Counted from the stretch's first letter, positions 1-8,541 are shown. The stretch: 64,000 nt of DNA from Amycolatopsis viridis (GCF_011758765.1 NZ_JAANOU010000001.1:1550001-1614000); one strand, 5' to 3'. Notes: generated by a model from the letters alone, not told the origin. Numbers and translations: made by a program.

Positions 1-1028
1 TGTTCTGCCAGGACCAGGCGAGCGGCCTGAAGGCGATCATCGCCGTCTACTCGACCGCACTGGGCCCCGCGCTCGGCGGCACCCGGTTCTACCCCTACGC
101 CAGCGAACACGACGCGCTCGACGACGTCCTGGCGCTGTCCAAGGGCATGGCCTACAAGAACGCGCTCGCCGGGCTCGACCTCGGCGGTGGCAAGGCCGTC
201 ATCATCGGTGACCCGGCGACCATGAAGACCGAGGCGCTGCTGCGTGCCTACGGCCGGTTCGTGCAGTCGCTCGGCGGCCGCTACTACACCGCCTGCGACG
301 TGGGCACCTACGTCGCCGACATGGACGTCATCGCCCGCGAGTCCCGGTTCGTGACCGGCCGCTCCCGTGACGACGGCGGCGCGGGCGACTCCTCCGTGCT
401 GACCGCGTTCGGCGTCTTCCAGGGCATGCGCGCCGCCGCCGAGTTCCGCTGGGGCAGTGCCGACCTGGCCGGCCGGCACGTCGGTGTCTCCGGGGTCGGC
501 AAGGTGGGGCACATCCTCGTCGGGCACCTGGTCGAGGCCGGCGCGCGGGTGTCGATCACCGACGTTTCGAGCGCGGCCATCGAGCGCACCAAGGCCGCGT
601 ACCCGGCGGTGGAGGTCGTGGCGGACAACGACACGCTGCTGCGGGCGCCCCTGGACGTGTTCGCGCCGTGCGCGCTCGGCGGCGCGCTCAACGAAGCCAC
701 GGTGCCCGTGCTCGGTGCCGAGGTCGTCTGCGGCGCGGCGAACAACCAGCTCGCTCACCCGGGCATCGAGAAGTCGCTGGAGGACCGCGGCGTGTTGTAC
801 GCGCCGGACTACCTGGTCAACGCCGGCGGGGTGATCCAGGTCAGCGACGAGCTGCACGGCTTCGACTTCGACCGGGCCCAGCGCAAGGCGGCCGGCATCT
901 TCGAGACGACGAAGGCGGTGTTCGAGCTGGCCGACGCCGAGGGCGTGCCGCCGGCGACCGCCGCGGACCGCCTCGCGGAGCGCCGGATGTCCGAGGTCGG
1001 GCGGCTGCGGTCCATCTTCGCCGGGTGA
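1..1028 (+). CDS. Leu/Val/Phe-type amino acid dehydrogenase (5' partial)
   Basis: The reading frame is open from the window edge to a TGA at 1026-1028, so the N-terminus lies outside. The product is the NAD-dependent oxidative deaminase family acting on branched-chain or aromatic amino acids (leucine, valine or phenylalanine dehydrogenase). Visible marks are the catalytic-lysine region [20 protein letters not shown] in the first third, and a Rossmann nucleotide-binding segment ([16 protein letters not shown]) in the second half followed by CGAANNQL and [11 protein letters not shown], typical of this family. In actinomycetes such an enzyme commonly feeds branched-chain precursors to catabolism and lipid or antibiotic synthesis. 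The exact amino-acid preference cannot be read from sequence. A strong hairpin follows the stop. Confidence 0.93.
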   Translation, partial: FCQDQASGLKAIIAVYSTALGPALGGTRFYPYASEHDALDDVLALSKGMAYKNALAGLDLGGGKAVIIGDPATMKTEALLRAYGRFVQSLGGRYYTACDVGTYVADMDVIARESRFVTGRSRDDGGAGDSSVLTAFGVFQGMRAAAEFRWGSADLAGRHVGVSGVGKVGHILVGHLVEAGARVSITDVSSAAIERTKAAYPAVEVVADNDTLLRAPLDVFAPCALGGALNEATVPVLGAEVVCGAANNQLAHPGIEKSLEDRGVLYAPDYLVNAGGVIQVSDELHGFDFDRAQRKAAGIFETTKAVFELADAEGVPPATAADRLAERRMSEVGRLRSIFAG

Positions 1029-1049
1029 TCTTCGCTCATCGGGGGCGGT

Positions 1050-1080
1050 GGCGTGGGTGGCCGGGCAGGCCACCCACGCC
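1050..1080. terminator. Bidirectional hairpin terminator
   Basis: Perfect 13-bp inverted repeat, arms GGCGTGGGTGGCC (1050-1062) and GGCCACCCACGCC (1068-1080), with a 5-base loop. It lies between the convergent dehydrogenase and DUF5302 genes. There is no T tract, as is usual for GC-rich actinobacteria. Confidence 0.75.
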
Positions 1081-1085
1081 GCGGG

Positions 1086-1274
1086 TCAGCCGCTCTTGCG
1101 ACGGAAGGTGCGCTTGCTGGCCGCGGGGCCGTGACCGTGCACGTGGCCGCCCTTGCCGCCGCCGCCCTCGTGCCGGCCGGACGCCTGGGCGCTCGCCTGC
1201 TTGCGGTCGAGGGCCTCGCGGAACTTGCGCTTGACGTCGTCCTCCGATTCGCCCGGTGACGTGTTCTCGGACAT
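1086..1274 (-). CDS. DUF5302 family small basic protein
   Basis: A 62-residue protein. It begins with an acidic stretch (MSENTSPGESEDDVKRKFREAL), then has a Gly/His-rich centre (HEGGGGKGGHVHGHG) and a basic tail ending KRTFRRKSG. This matches the layout of the conserved actinobacterial DUF5302 family, whose function is unknown. The start is supported by an AGGAGG ribosome site a few bases upstream. It converges on the upstream dehydrogenase and shares its terminator. The charged, low-complexity make-up suggests a small cytoplasmic, possibly nucleic-acid-associated protein, but that is only inference. Confidence 0.8.
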   Translation of the reverse strand: MSENTSPGESEDDVKRKFREALDRKQASAQASGRHEGGGGKGGHVHGHGPAASKRTFRRKSG

Positions 1275-1357
1275 CCGACCTCCTGGTGTTGCCGCTTGCC
1301 TGTCCAGCCTTCCAGGTGCCCGTCTCGTTGGCGAGCTGTTTTCGTCGCGATTGTCGG

Positions 1358-1383
1358 CGGTGTTGACTGGCGTGCCAACACCG
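1358..1383. promoter_or_regulatory. Inverted repeat operator, probable TetR autoregulatory site
   Basis: Arms CGGTGTTG (1358-1365) and CAACACCG (1376-1383) form a perfect 8-bp inverted repeat with a 10-bp spacer, 18 bases before the TetR start codon. A TACTGT hexamer at 1390-1395 lies exactly where a -10 box would be if transcription began on the A of the ATG, so the message may be leaderless. Confidence 0.5.
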
Positions 1384-1401
1384 GGGAGTTACTGTTACGG
1401 C

Positions 1402-2121
1402 ATGGCGAAGTCTGCTCCCGTGCCCGGCCGTCCGCGTTCGCGTGACGCGGCGGGGCTGCCCGCGGTCACCCCGGATCGCATCATCGATGCGGCGCTCGAG
1501 CTGACGGCCCGGCACGGGGTCGAGTCGTGGACGTTGCGCCAGCTAGCAGGTGCGGTGGACGCCTACCCCGCGGTGATCTACCACCACGTGGGCGACCGGG
1601 ACACGGTGGTGACCGCGGTGGTCGACCGCGTCATCGCCATGTACGAGCTGCCCCCGGCCGAACTGGAGTGGCGCGACTGGTGGCGCCGGTTCCTCAAGAA
1701 CCTGCGGTCCGTGTTCATGCGGTACCCCGGTGTAGCGCGCCGGGTGGCGCTCCTCGGCCCGTCGGTGAAGGCTGCGGCGCCCACTGTGGACCGTGCGATG
1801 AGGACACTCCTGCGGGCCGGCTTCGAGCACGACGAGGCGTCGATGGTGTGCCGTCTGCTGGTGAGCCAGGCGTGTCTGTTCATCTCGCTGGAGGACGACC
1901 AGCGCAAGGCGGCCGAGGTGAGGACCCAGATCTCCGACGTGTGGGGCGCCCCGCCGCCGGGCCCGGACCTGCCCGGGCTGGCCACCCTGAACGAGTCGGT
2001 GCACGCCCGGCTCTCGGACCCGGACAAGAGCGAGGACTACTTCGCCGAGCTGTTCGACTATTCGATCGACCGCGTGCTGGACGGGGTCCAGGTACGGCTG
2101 GCGGAGATCAACCCCTCCTGA
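1402..2121 (+). CDS. TetR/AcrR family transcriptional regulator
   Basis: A 239-residue regulator with an N-terminal TetR helix-turn-helix around residues 20-65 (IIDAALELTARHGVESWTLR, then QLAGAVDAYPAVIYHHVGDR), followed by an all-helical ligand and dimerisation region. The ATG at 1402 is chosen because longer in-frame extensions are low-complexity and cross the operator-like repeat. No Shine-Dalgarno sequence is visible in front of it. No target gene is obvious: it converges on a VanW-family gene and lies divergent from DUF5302. Autoregulation through the inverted repeat just upstream is likely. The ligand is unknown. Confidence 0.9.
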   Translation: MAKSAPVPGRPRSRDAAGLPAVTPDRIIDAALELTARHGVESWTLRQLAGAVDAYPAVIYHHVGDRDTVVTAVVDRVIAMYELPPAELEWRDWWRRFLKNLRSVFMRYPGVARRVALLGPSVKAAAPTVDRAMRTLLRAGFEHDEASMVCRLLVSQACLFISLEDDQRKAAEVRTQISDVWGAPPPGPDLPGLATLNESVHARLSDPDKSEDYFAELFDYSIDRVLDGVQVRLAEINPS

Positions 2122-2129
2122 CGACCGGC

Positions 2130-2169
2130 AGAACGGGGGTCCCGCCGGTGCCGGCGGGACCCCCGTTCT
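2130..2169. terminator. Bidirectional hairpin terminator
   Basis: A 19-bp perfect stem: AGAACGGGGGTCCCGCCGG (2130-2148) pairs with its complement at 2151-2169. It sits between the convergent TetR and VanW genes and is the strongest stem near either stop codon. Confidence 0.85.
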
Positions 2170-2181
2170 CGTTTCCGCTCG

Positions 2182-3966
2182 TCAGGGGCAGACGATCTTC
2201 GGCTGCGGGTTGTAGCGGACGGTGCGGGTCTCGCGCCGGACCTCGCGGCCGGACTTCGCGTCGCGCAGCACCCGGGTGTCCGTGCTGGTGAAGCCCTGCG
2301 CGCCGGCGGAGGCGTGACAGTTCTCCGCCGGACCGGGCTTCTCCTGGGGCGGGACGAAGTTCGTCCGCTCACCGGGGATCGACTCGACCGTGTACCGTTT
2401 GGTGCCCCACAGCTTGACCGTGATCGACGACGGCGTCCAGATCGTCTGGATCGCGACACCGGTGCCGGAATCGTTGGTGAACTTCAGGTCGATGACGCTG
2501 GCCCCGTTCGGGCTCTGGAACACCGTCGCCTCGCGCGCGGCGGGGTAGCGGCTGATGTAGTAGCTGTGCTCCTTGTGCCCGGCGTCCTTCAGCCCGGCGA
2601 AGTAGGCCGCGTTGTACAGCGTGGTGGCGAACTGGGAGATGCCGCCGCCGACCTCGCGGGCCGGGGCGCCGTTCTCGATCACACCGGCCTCGACGTAGCC
2701 CTGCGCGGTGCCGCGCGGGCCGGTGTACCCGTTGAGGCTGAAGGTCTCGCCCGGTTTGACGATCGCGCCGTTGACCTTCTGCGCGACGGTGCGGATGTTC
2801 ACGCCCGAGTCCGGGGCGAACCCGCTGGTGGTGAACTCGCCGATCACTTCGGTGATGCCCAGCTGGTTGGCCTGCTCGGTGGTCACCTTCGCCGGGGTGG
2901 TCTGGTACTTCGCCACCAGTTCGTGCTTGCCGGGCGCCTTGAGCACGTTGAAGACCGGCTGGAGCGTCGGGTTCCAGTCCACGCCCTTGCCGTCCACCGA
3001 CGGCTGCACCGCCGGCCGGCCGCCCTCGAACACGATCTGGGCGTCCTTGCCCTCCTTCTCCGAGGGCTTGAGCTGCGGCGCCGCGGCCTCGATGAGCTTG
3101 TTGTGGTCGACCTTCGGCACGAGCGTCCCGCCCCCGCCCGGCTCGAAGGTGAGCGCGGCGGCGACGGCTTCGGGCGGCAGGGTCGCGACCGCGCCTTCGC
3201 CGCGGATGACGAGCGGCGTGGACACGGCGGGCCGGACGAACCCGTCGAGGGTGGCCTGCACGGCGTCGGTGGTGACCTGCACGGGCGTGGTGGTGACGGG
3301 GAGGGTCAGCGTCTGCCCGGCGGCCCAGTGGCTCAGCACCTCGTTCTTGGCGCCGGCGGCATCGAGCTGCTGGCCAGGCTGCGGCGTCACGGCGACGGGC
3401 TTCGCACCTTCGAAGCGGATCGTGCCCTCGGTGGGCGGCCGGTCGGTGCGAGCACGGAGCTGTTCGACGGCCGCGGTGAGCCTGTCCTCGTCGGCGTGGG
3501 TGACGACGCCGACTTCGCGGTCGGTGAAGAGGGACGCGACGCGGGTGAACGGGTTGAGTGGCTGGTCCCCGGCTTGGTCCAATGTGGACTGCCAGTCGAG
3601 GCTGAGTCCGGCGCTGCCCGGGTCGATGGCCGCGGTGATGTCGCCGGCCCGGACCGCGACGGGCTCGGTCAGCCTGGGCTCGATCTCCGCGCGCAGCTTG
3701 TCCTCGGCCGCGCTGCGCTTGAGGCCACCGACGTCGACTCCGGCGACGGTGACGCCCCGCGGCACGGTGCCCTGGCTGACCAGCAGGTCGACGGCGTAGA
3801 GCGCGGCGAGCACGCCGAGCACGGACCCGGCGACGATCGCGGCGCGTTTGGCGGTCTTCGTGCGCCGCGGCGGCTCTTGCGGCACCTTCGGCAGCACGTC
3901 GGTGACCGCGGCCATGACCTCGGTCCGCTCGTCGTCGGATGTGGGCCACGTGGGCTCCTGCGTCAA
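2182..3966 (-). CDS. VanW family protein, membrane anchored
   Basis: A 594-residue protein. Residues 1-40 are cytoplasmic and charged. One membrane helix at about 42-65 (AAIVAGSVLGVLAALYAVDL) anchors a large extracytoplasmic part. That part carries two repeats typical of the peptidoglycan-binding-like domain found ahead of VanW, then the VanW domain around residues 370-500 (TVAQKVNGAIVKPGETFSLN, VGGGISQFATTLYNAAYFAG), and a short tail. The VanW family is linked to glycopeptide-resistance clusters by name but is widespread in actinobacteria, where its role at the cell wall is not settled. The start is a TTG preceded by a strong AGGAGG six bases away. It stands alone, divergent from the phosphoesterase gene. 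Confidence 0.88.
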   Translation of the reverse strand: MTQEPTWPTSDDERTEVMAAVTDVLPKVPQEPPRRTKTAKRAAIVAGSVLGVLAALYAVDLLVSQGTVPRGVTVAGVDVGGLKRSAAEDKLRAEIEPRLTEPVAVRAGDITAAIDPGSAGLSLDWQSTLDQAGDQPLNPFTRVASLFTDREVGVVTHADEDRLTAAVEQLRARTDRPPTEGTIRFEGAKPVAVTPQPGQQLDAAGAKNEVLSHWAAGQTLTLPVTTTPVQVTTDAVQATLDGFVRPAVSTPLVIRGEGAVATLPPEAVAAALTFEPGGGGTLVPKVDHNKLIEAAAPQLKPSEKEGKDAQIVFEGGRPAVQPSVDGKGVDWNPTLQPVFNVLKAPGKHELVAKYQTTPAKVTTEQANQLGITEVIGEFTTSGFAPDSGVNIRTVAQKVNGAIVKPGETFSLNGYTGPRGTAQGYVEAGVIENGAPAREVGGGISQFATTLYNAAYFAGLKDAGHKEHSYYISRYPAAREATVFQSPNGASVIDLKFTNDSGTGVAIQTIWTPSSITVKLWGTKRYTVESIPGERTNFVPPQEKPGPAENCHASAGAQGFTSTDTRVLRDAKSGREVRRETRTVRYNPQPKIVCP

Positions 3967-4062
3967 GGCTCACCCCTCCTGATCCGGACAACCCGGATGA
4001 AGGTTACGGGCGGGGCGTGCGCAGTCCTGCTCCGGGTGGTGGTGCGTGGTACACCGGTGGCC

Positions 4063-4563
4063 ATGCGGCTGCTCATCATCGCGGACACACACGTGCCGAA
4101 GCGGGCGCGTGATCTGCCGGACCGGGTGTGGGCGGAGGTCGCGCGGGCCGACGTGGTGGTGCACGCGGGCGACTGGGTGGACGTCGCGCTGCTCGACGAG
4201 CTGGAGTCCCGCAGCCGGCGGCTGATCGGCGTGTACGGCAACAACGACGGGCCCGAGCTGCGTGCCCGGCTGCCCGAGGTGGCGCGGGCGGAGCTGGACG
4301 GGCTGCGGCTGGCGGTGGTCCACGAGACCGGACCGGCGAAGGGCCGCGAGGCCCGGTGCGCGCGGGAGTACCCGGATGCGGACGTGCTGGTGTTCGGGCA
4401 CAGCCACATCCCGTGGGACACCGAGGCGCCCACCGGCCTGCGGCTGCTCAACCCGGGTTCTCCCACGGACCGGCGCCGCCAGCCGGCGCACACGTACCTA
4501 ACTGCGCGGGTCGACGCGGGACGGCTGCGGGACGTGCGCCTGCACGCTCTCCCACCCCGCTGA
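4063..4563 (+). CDS. YfcE/MJ0936-type metallophosphoesterase
   Basis: A 166-residue calcineurin-like phosphoesterase of the small YfcE class. Metal-binding motifs appear in the expected order: IADTHVP at the N-terminus, HAGDW near residue 38, GNND at about 60, HE at about 87, and GHSHIP at about 115. The protein ends shortly after the LLNPGSPTDRR motif. The family hydrolyses phosphodiesters with two bound metals, usually Mn or Ni. The natural substrate is not predictable. The ATG at 4063 is chosen because the first motif begins only seven residues in. The gene is monocistronic and converges on the TetR gene at 4596-5303. Confidence 0.9.
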   Translation: MRLLIIADTHVPKRARDLPDRVWAEVARADVVVHAGDWVDVALLDELESRSRRLIGVYGNNDGPELRARLPEVARAELDGLRLAVVHETGPAKGREARCAREYPDADVLVFGHSHIPWDTEAPTGLRLLNPGSPTDRRRQPAHTYLTARVDAGRLRDVRLHALPPR

Positions 4564-4595
4564 GCGCGTCCCGGTCGTTACCGCTCCGGGCCGGT

Positions 4596-5303
4596 TCAGC
4601 TCGCGTTTCCGGCGGCCGGTTCCGCCTCCGCCGCGGGCGGCTCGGCCGGCCCGCGGGCCGGCTGCACCTCCGGGGAGCGGCTCGCCGTGCGTGCCTCCGG
4701 CACGGTGACGTCCACCTGTTCCCGCGCGAGCAGCCGGATCACCGAGGTGATCGGCTCGACGCCGATGTCCGGGTCGAGCGAGCGCAGCAGGCCCAGCCCG
4801 AGGGTGATGCCGAACAAGGCGTGCGCCGCCTCCCGGGCGCTCATCGGCAGCTGCACGCCGAGACGACGGGCGTTGGCCTCGAGCAGCGCCGTCACCTGGT
4901 CGGTGATCTCTGTGTTGCGCTTCCCCAGGCACTCGAGCAGCTCCGGGTCGTGCCGGCAGTTGAGCAGGTACTCCGCTTCCAGCCGGATCCACTGCTGGTC
5001 GCCGCCGGTGCCCGCGGCCCACGTCGCGAAGGCCGTCAGCAGGTCTTCCAGGGTGTCCGCCCGGGCCACCGCCACGTCCGCCGACGCCGTCTTCTCCGCG
5101 CGGATGCCGGCCAGGACCTCAAGGCACAACTCGTCCTTGTTCCGGAAGTTGGAGTACACCGCGCCCTTCGAGAACCCCGCCTCCTCGGCCACCCGCTCCA
5201 GTGAGGTGCTGGAGTAGCCGTCCCGGAGGAAGAGCCCGGTGGCGGTGTCAAGGAGCCGTCGGCGCGTGTGCGCCTGACTTTCCGCACGCGTCAGTCGAGC
5301 CAT
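4596..5303 (-). CDS. TetR/AcrR family transcriptional regulator
   Basis: A 235-residue regulator with a clear TetR DNA-binding domain at about residues 8-55 (RRRLLDTATGLFLRDGYSST, then AEEAGFSKGAVYSNFRNKDE). The C-terminal half is helical and ends in a Pro/Ala/Glu-rich tail. It lies downstream of a saccharopine-dehydrogenase-like gene on the same strand but has its own intergenic region containing a perfect 17-bp palindrome, so it probably represses itself and perhaps the upstream gene by readthrough control. The effector is unknown. Confidence 0.92.
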   Translation of the reverse strand: MARLTRAESQAHTRRRLLDTATGLFLRDGYSSTSLERVAEEAGFSKGAVYSNFRNKDELCLEVLAGIRAEKTASADVAVARADTLEDLLTAFATWAAGTGGDQQWIRLEAEYLLNCRHDPELLECLGKRNTEITDQVTALLEANARRLGVQLPMSAREAAHALFGITLGLGLLRSLDPDIGVEPITSVIRLLAREQVDVTVPEARTASRSPEVQPARGPAEPPAAEAEPAAGNAS

Positions 5304-5323
5304 GGGGCCACTCTACGACGAGG

Positions 5324-5340
5324 CTTGAACTGCGTTCAAG
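5324..5340. promoter_or_regulatory. Palindromic TetR operator
   Basis: CTTGAACTGCGTTCAAG is a perfect inverted repeat (7-bp arms, 3-bp centre) located 21 bases upstream of the TetR start codon on the minus strand. Its size and symmetry fit operators of TetR-family repressors, so autoregulation is the simplest reading. Confidence 0.7.
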
Positions 5341-5381
5341 CGCGGTAGGCAACGATCGTCCGCTGTCACCTATGTGGGTGA

Positions 5382-6536
5382 CTAAGCTGGGAGGGTCCGG
5401 AAGGTGAGACCCGCGTTCTTCAGCCGGGTCAGCAGCGAGTCGCCCATGGCGGCGGCGGGGGAGAGCTGCCCGGCCCGGGCGGGCAGCTCGTCGAGCGCGA
5501 GGCACAACGCGGACTCGGCGAGCATCTTGGCCGTCTCGTCGTAGCCCGGGTCGCCGCCGGAGACCTCGGTGACCACCCGCCGGCCGCCGCCGTCGGCGGT
5601 GAACCGCACCGTGAACCACGACTTCGCGCGCCGCTGCTCGCTCGGGCCCTCGCCCGGCTTGCGCAGGCGTTCCAGCGCCGCGCGCACCGGCGGCAGCTGC
5701 ACCAGTGCGACCGCCGCGCCCAGCCCGGCGAGTCCCCCGGCCAGGACCGGCAGGTGCTTGACCGCCGCGTAGTGGCTGTAGGTGAAGTCCGGCCCGTATT
5801 CGGGGAGCTCCCGCGCAGAGGCGACCACGACCTGCGGGTCGATGGTCGGCAGCGGCACCAGCCAGTGGCCGGTCTCGCCGTCCCGTCGCGGGGTGCCGGT
5901 CACCGCGCGCACGCGCCGCCCCGCCGGGTGGTGCTGCACCTTCCGGCGTTCCCGCGCGGCCTGCCGCATCGGCAGCAGGCGCGAAGCCGCGCCCAGCGCG
6001 GAGGCGTAGGTACCGCCGGAGAACGTCGCGCCGGCCCGCACCTGGCCCCGCACCCGGATCGGCACGTCGTCGGGTAGTTGCTTGATCGTGTAGTAGACCC
6101 CGAGGTCGTGCGGGATCGAGTCGAAGCCGCACGCGTGCACCAGGCGGGCACCGGTTTCGGTGGCGCGGGCGTGGTGGCGGACGTACATCAGGTCGGTGAA
6201 CTCCGGCTCGCCGCACAGGTCGACGTAGTCGGTGCCCGCCTCGGCGCACGCGGCCACCAGCGGCTCGCCGTACTGCACGTAGGGGCCGACGGTGCTGATC
6301 ACGACCTTGCTCGACGCGGCAATCGCTTTCAGCGACGCGGGATCGCCGACGTCGGCGTACTGGAGCGGCAGCTGGGCGAACTCCGGGCCGAGGCTCGCGC
6401 GCACGCCTTCGAGCTTGGCCCGGTTGCGGCCGGCGAGCGACCAGCGGCAGCCCTCGGGGGCGTGCCGCGCCAGGTACTCCGCAGTGAGCCGCCCGGTGAA
6501 CCCGGTCGCGCCGAACAGGACGACGTCGTAAGCCAT
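5382..6536 (-). CDS. Saccharopine dehydrogenase-like / trans-acting enoyl reductase family
   Basis: About 384 residues with an N-terminal Rossmann fold (YDVVLFGATGFTGRLTAEYL) and the long C-terminal region seen in the mycobacterial trans-acting enoyl reductase family, relatives of saccharopine dehydrogenase (for example GPYVQYGEPLVAACAEAGTD and VHACGFDSIPHDLG). Family members reduce polyketide or lipid intermediates, or have unknown roles. An in-frame ATG three codons earlier (6545) is also possible; 6536 starts directly at MAYDVV. It is transcribed toward the TetR gene. No lipid synthesis genes are adjacent, so the substrate is open. Confidence 0.85.
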   Translation of the reverse strand: MAYDVVLFGATGFTGRLTAEYLARHAPEGCRWSLAGRNRAKLEGVRASLGPEFAQLPLQYADVGDPASLKAIAASSKVVISTVGPYVQYGEPLVAACAEAGTDYVDLCGEPEFTDLMYVRHHARATETGARLVHACGFDSIPHDLGVYYTIKQLPDDVPIRVRGQVRAGATFSGGTYASALGAASRLLPMRQAARERRKVQHHPAGRRVRAVTGTPRRDGETGHWLVPLPTIDPQVVVASARELPEYGPDFTYSHYAAVKHLPVLAGGLAGLGAAVALVQLPPVRAALERLRKPGEGPSEQRRAKSWFTVRFTADGGGRRVVTEVSGGDPGYDETAKMLAESALCLALDELPARAGQLSPAAAMGDSLLTRLKNAGLTFRTLPA

Positions 6537-6649
6537 GCCGGTCACCCTAACGGCTTTGCGGCGCCTCGCCGGACGGTCCGGACCTGCTCGCGCGGTCCCA
6601 CGATGCGGTGACGGGTGGCTCGGGCGCCGGGGTGCGCGACGTCACGACG

Positions 6650-6892
6650 ACCGAACTGTCCCCGATGTCCGGGCTGCCCCGCGCGCGCGATCGCAGCGCC
6701 GGCCGGCAGCTCCGGCAAGCCGCGGAACTCGCAGCTCAGCGGCTGGTTCCGGGAGGGATGGGACTGGACACGCGGCACGATCTGGTGGAGGCTCGGGCGC
6801 TCTACACCAAATACGGCTACCGCGAGATCGAGGCTCCGGACCACCGGTTGTACGCCGATCACTGGTGCGAGAAGCGGCCGGCGCTCGGCTGA
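6650..6892 (+). pseudogene. Degraded GNAT acetyltransferase, C-terminal remnant
   Basis: The translation from about 6690 to 6892 reproduces only the C-terminal part of a GNAT N-acetyltransferase: an eroded acetyl-CoA loop region (RARDRSAGRQLRQAAELAAQ), then GLDTRHDLVEARALYTKYGY and a final YADHWCEKRP typical of one actinobacterial subgroup. The N-terminal half of the fold is missing upstream, where the sequence reads as unrelated low-complexity text. About 90 residues remain of an expected 150-170. I read it as a pseudogene rather than a functional short protein. Confidence 0.6.
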
Positions 6893-6961
6893 CAGGTGTA
6901 GTCGCCGGAGAACCGGGGTAGTCCTGCGCGCAACTGAGATGGTCGCGGAGGTGAGGTCGAG

Positions 6962-7291
6962 ATGGCGGACACGTCACGGCTCCCGGCGCCTGTTGCCGAA
7001 ACCTGGGAGTGGCAGCGGCACGGCAACTGCCGGAACTTGGACAGTTCGGTGTTCTTCCACCCGGACGGCGAGCGCGGCTTCGCCCGGGCGGACCGGGTGG
7101 CGCGGGCGAAGCAGATCTGCATGTCCTGCCCGGTGATCGTCGAGTGCCGGCACCACGCGCTCACCGCCGAGGAGCCCTTCGGGGTGTGGGGCGGGCTGGA
7201 CGAGACCGAGCGGCGGGCGATGATCCTGCGGCGCAAGCAGCTGCTGTCGAGCGCTGAGAAGGAGCAGGAGTGCGTTTCGGTTACACCCTGA
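6962..7291 (+). CDS. WhiB family iron-sulfur transcription factor
   Basis: A 109-residue WhiB-like protein. The four cluster-binding cysteines are present at residues 23, 53, 56 and 62 (C-x29-C-x2-C-x5-C), followed by the family's beta-turn motif GVWGG at about 74-78 and a basic segment (RRAMILRRKQ) for DNA contact. WhiB proteins bind a 4Fe-4S cluster and act with the primary sigma factor. Which paralogue this is cannot be fixed from sequence alone. Its last 22 bases overlap the start of the downstream F420-type oxidoreductase, so the two are probably cotranscribed and translationally linked. Confidence 0.93.
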   Translation: MADTSRLPAPVAETWEWQRHGNCRNLDSSVFFHPDGERGFARADRVARAKQICMSCPVIVECRHHALTAEEPFGVWGGLDETERRAMILRRKQLLSSAEKEQECVSVTP

Positions 7292-8256
7292 TGACCGAGC
7301 AGGCCGGACCGCGGGAACTGGTCCGGCACGCGGCGGCCGCCGAGCAGGCGGGCTTCGCGTTCGAGGTGTGCAGCGACCATTACTCACCGTGGCTCGACGA
7401 ACAGGGTCACGCCCCGTACGCGTGGAGCGTGCTGGGCGCGGTCACCCAGGTGACCGAACGCGTCGAGCTGCTGACCTTCGTGACCTGTCCGCTCATGCGC
7501 TACCACCCGGCGGTGGTGGCGCAGAAGGCGGCGACCATCTCCCTGCTGTCGGGTGACCGGTTCACGCTGGGTCTGGGTGCGGGCGAGAACCTCAACGAGC
7601 ACGTGATCGGCCGCGGCTGGCCGTCGGCGAACGTGCGGCACGAGATGCTCAGCGAGGCGCTCGCGATCATCGGCGACCTCTTCGACGGCGGCTACGTGAA
7701 CTATTCGGGCCGGCATTACCGCGTGGACTCGGCGAAGCTGTGGGACCTGCCCGAGCGGCGCGTCCCCATCGGCGTGGCGGTGTCCGGCAAGCAATCGGTC
7801 TCCCGGTTCGCCCCGGTGGCCGACGCGTTGATCGCGACCGAGCCGAAGGGCGAACTGATCTCGGCCTGGGACGAGGAACGCGGCCGGCTGGGGCAGGACG
7901 CCTCGCGCAAGTACGCGCAGCTGCCGGTGTGCTGGGACCCCGATCCCGAGGCGGCGAAGCGGCGGGCGCACGAGCAGTTCCGCTGGTTCGGCGGCGGCTG
8001 GAAGGTCAACGCCGAGCTGCCCGGCCCGTCCGGGTTCGCCGGTGCCACCCAGTTCGTCACCCCCGACGACGTCGCGCAGTCCATTCCGTGCGGCCCCGAC
8101 GCGGAGCCGATCGTGAAGAGCGCGCAGGCGTTCGCCGAGGCCGGCTTCACCGACCTGGCGCTGGTCCAGATCGGCGGCGAGCACCAGGACGGGTTCTTCG
8201 ACTTCGCGTCGAAGGAACTCCTGCCCGCACTGACCGAGGCCTACGGCGGCGACTAG
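7270..8256 (+). CDS. F420-type LLM-class oxidoreductase
   Basis: A 328-residue TIM-barrel luciferase-like monooxygenase of the G6PDH-like F420 subgroup. Marks are the N-terminal MRFGYTLMTEQAGPRELVRH, CSDHYSPWLDEQGHAPYAWS, TCPLMRYHPAVVAQKAATIS, and the F420-binding-type segment LGLGAGENLNEHVIGRGWPS. Such enzymes use reduced F420 or supply it by oxidising a small substrate; the substrate here is unknown. The start is a GTG inside the whiB gene, preceded by AAGGAGCAGGA, a convincing ribosome site placed within the whiB coding sequence. An IS-like remnant begins right after the stop. Confidence 0.9.
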   Translation: MRFGYTLMTEQAGPRELVRHAAAAEQAGFAFEVCSDHYSPWLDEQGHAPYAWSVLGAVTQVTERVELLTFVTCPLMRYHPAVVAQKAATISLLSGDRFTLGLGAGENLNEHVIGRGWPSANVRHEMLSEALAIIGDLFDGGYVNYSGRHYRVDSAKLWDLPERRVPIGVAVSGKQSVSRFAPVADALIATEPKGELISAWDEERGRLGQDASRKYAQLPVCWDPDPEAAKRRAHEQFRWFGGGWKVNAELPGPSGFAGATQFVTPDDVAQSIPCGPDAEPIVKSAQAFAEAGFTDLALVQIGGEHQDGFFDFASKELLPALTEAYGGD

Positions 8257-8541
8257 GCCGTGTCTGACAATGCCTGTGTCCAGGGGGATGACCGCCCGGA
8301 TTCCCCTCCTGCGCGGGTGTGTCCGGATGGCGCGTCCCGGCTTGGCCTGGTGTCAGCAGTGTGACCAAGCGGCTCGATCAGCGGATTCGTGTAGTTCGAT
8401 GATCCTCTCGACCGTCGTTCGCGCATCCGAAAACGGCCGCCGCGGCTCACCGGTCCGCATCGGCAACAGACTCACCCCAGCCCACCGTCGACCTGGTGAA
8501 CGGGCCGGTATCAGAACCTGCGGAGTCGGGTCGGTGCGCAT
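8257..8541 (-). mobile_element. Probable IS5-family remnant
   Basis: This stretch contains no intact gene. On the minus strand, translation of about 8353-8541 gives a segment (LLPMRTGEPRRPFSDARTTV, then ERIIELH) resembling the start of IS5-type transposases, after which similarity is lost. Next to the LLM gene stop, the sequence GGCCGTGTCTGACAAT looks like an end of such elements. No matching inverted end is seen at the other side, and about two thirds of a normal element is missing. I therefore read it as an internally deleted remnant. Confidence is limited because both signals are short. Confidence 0.4.
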
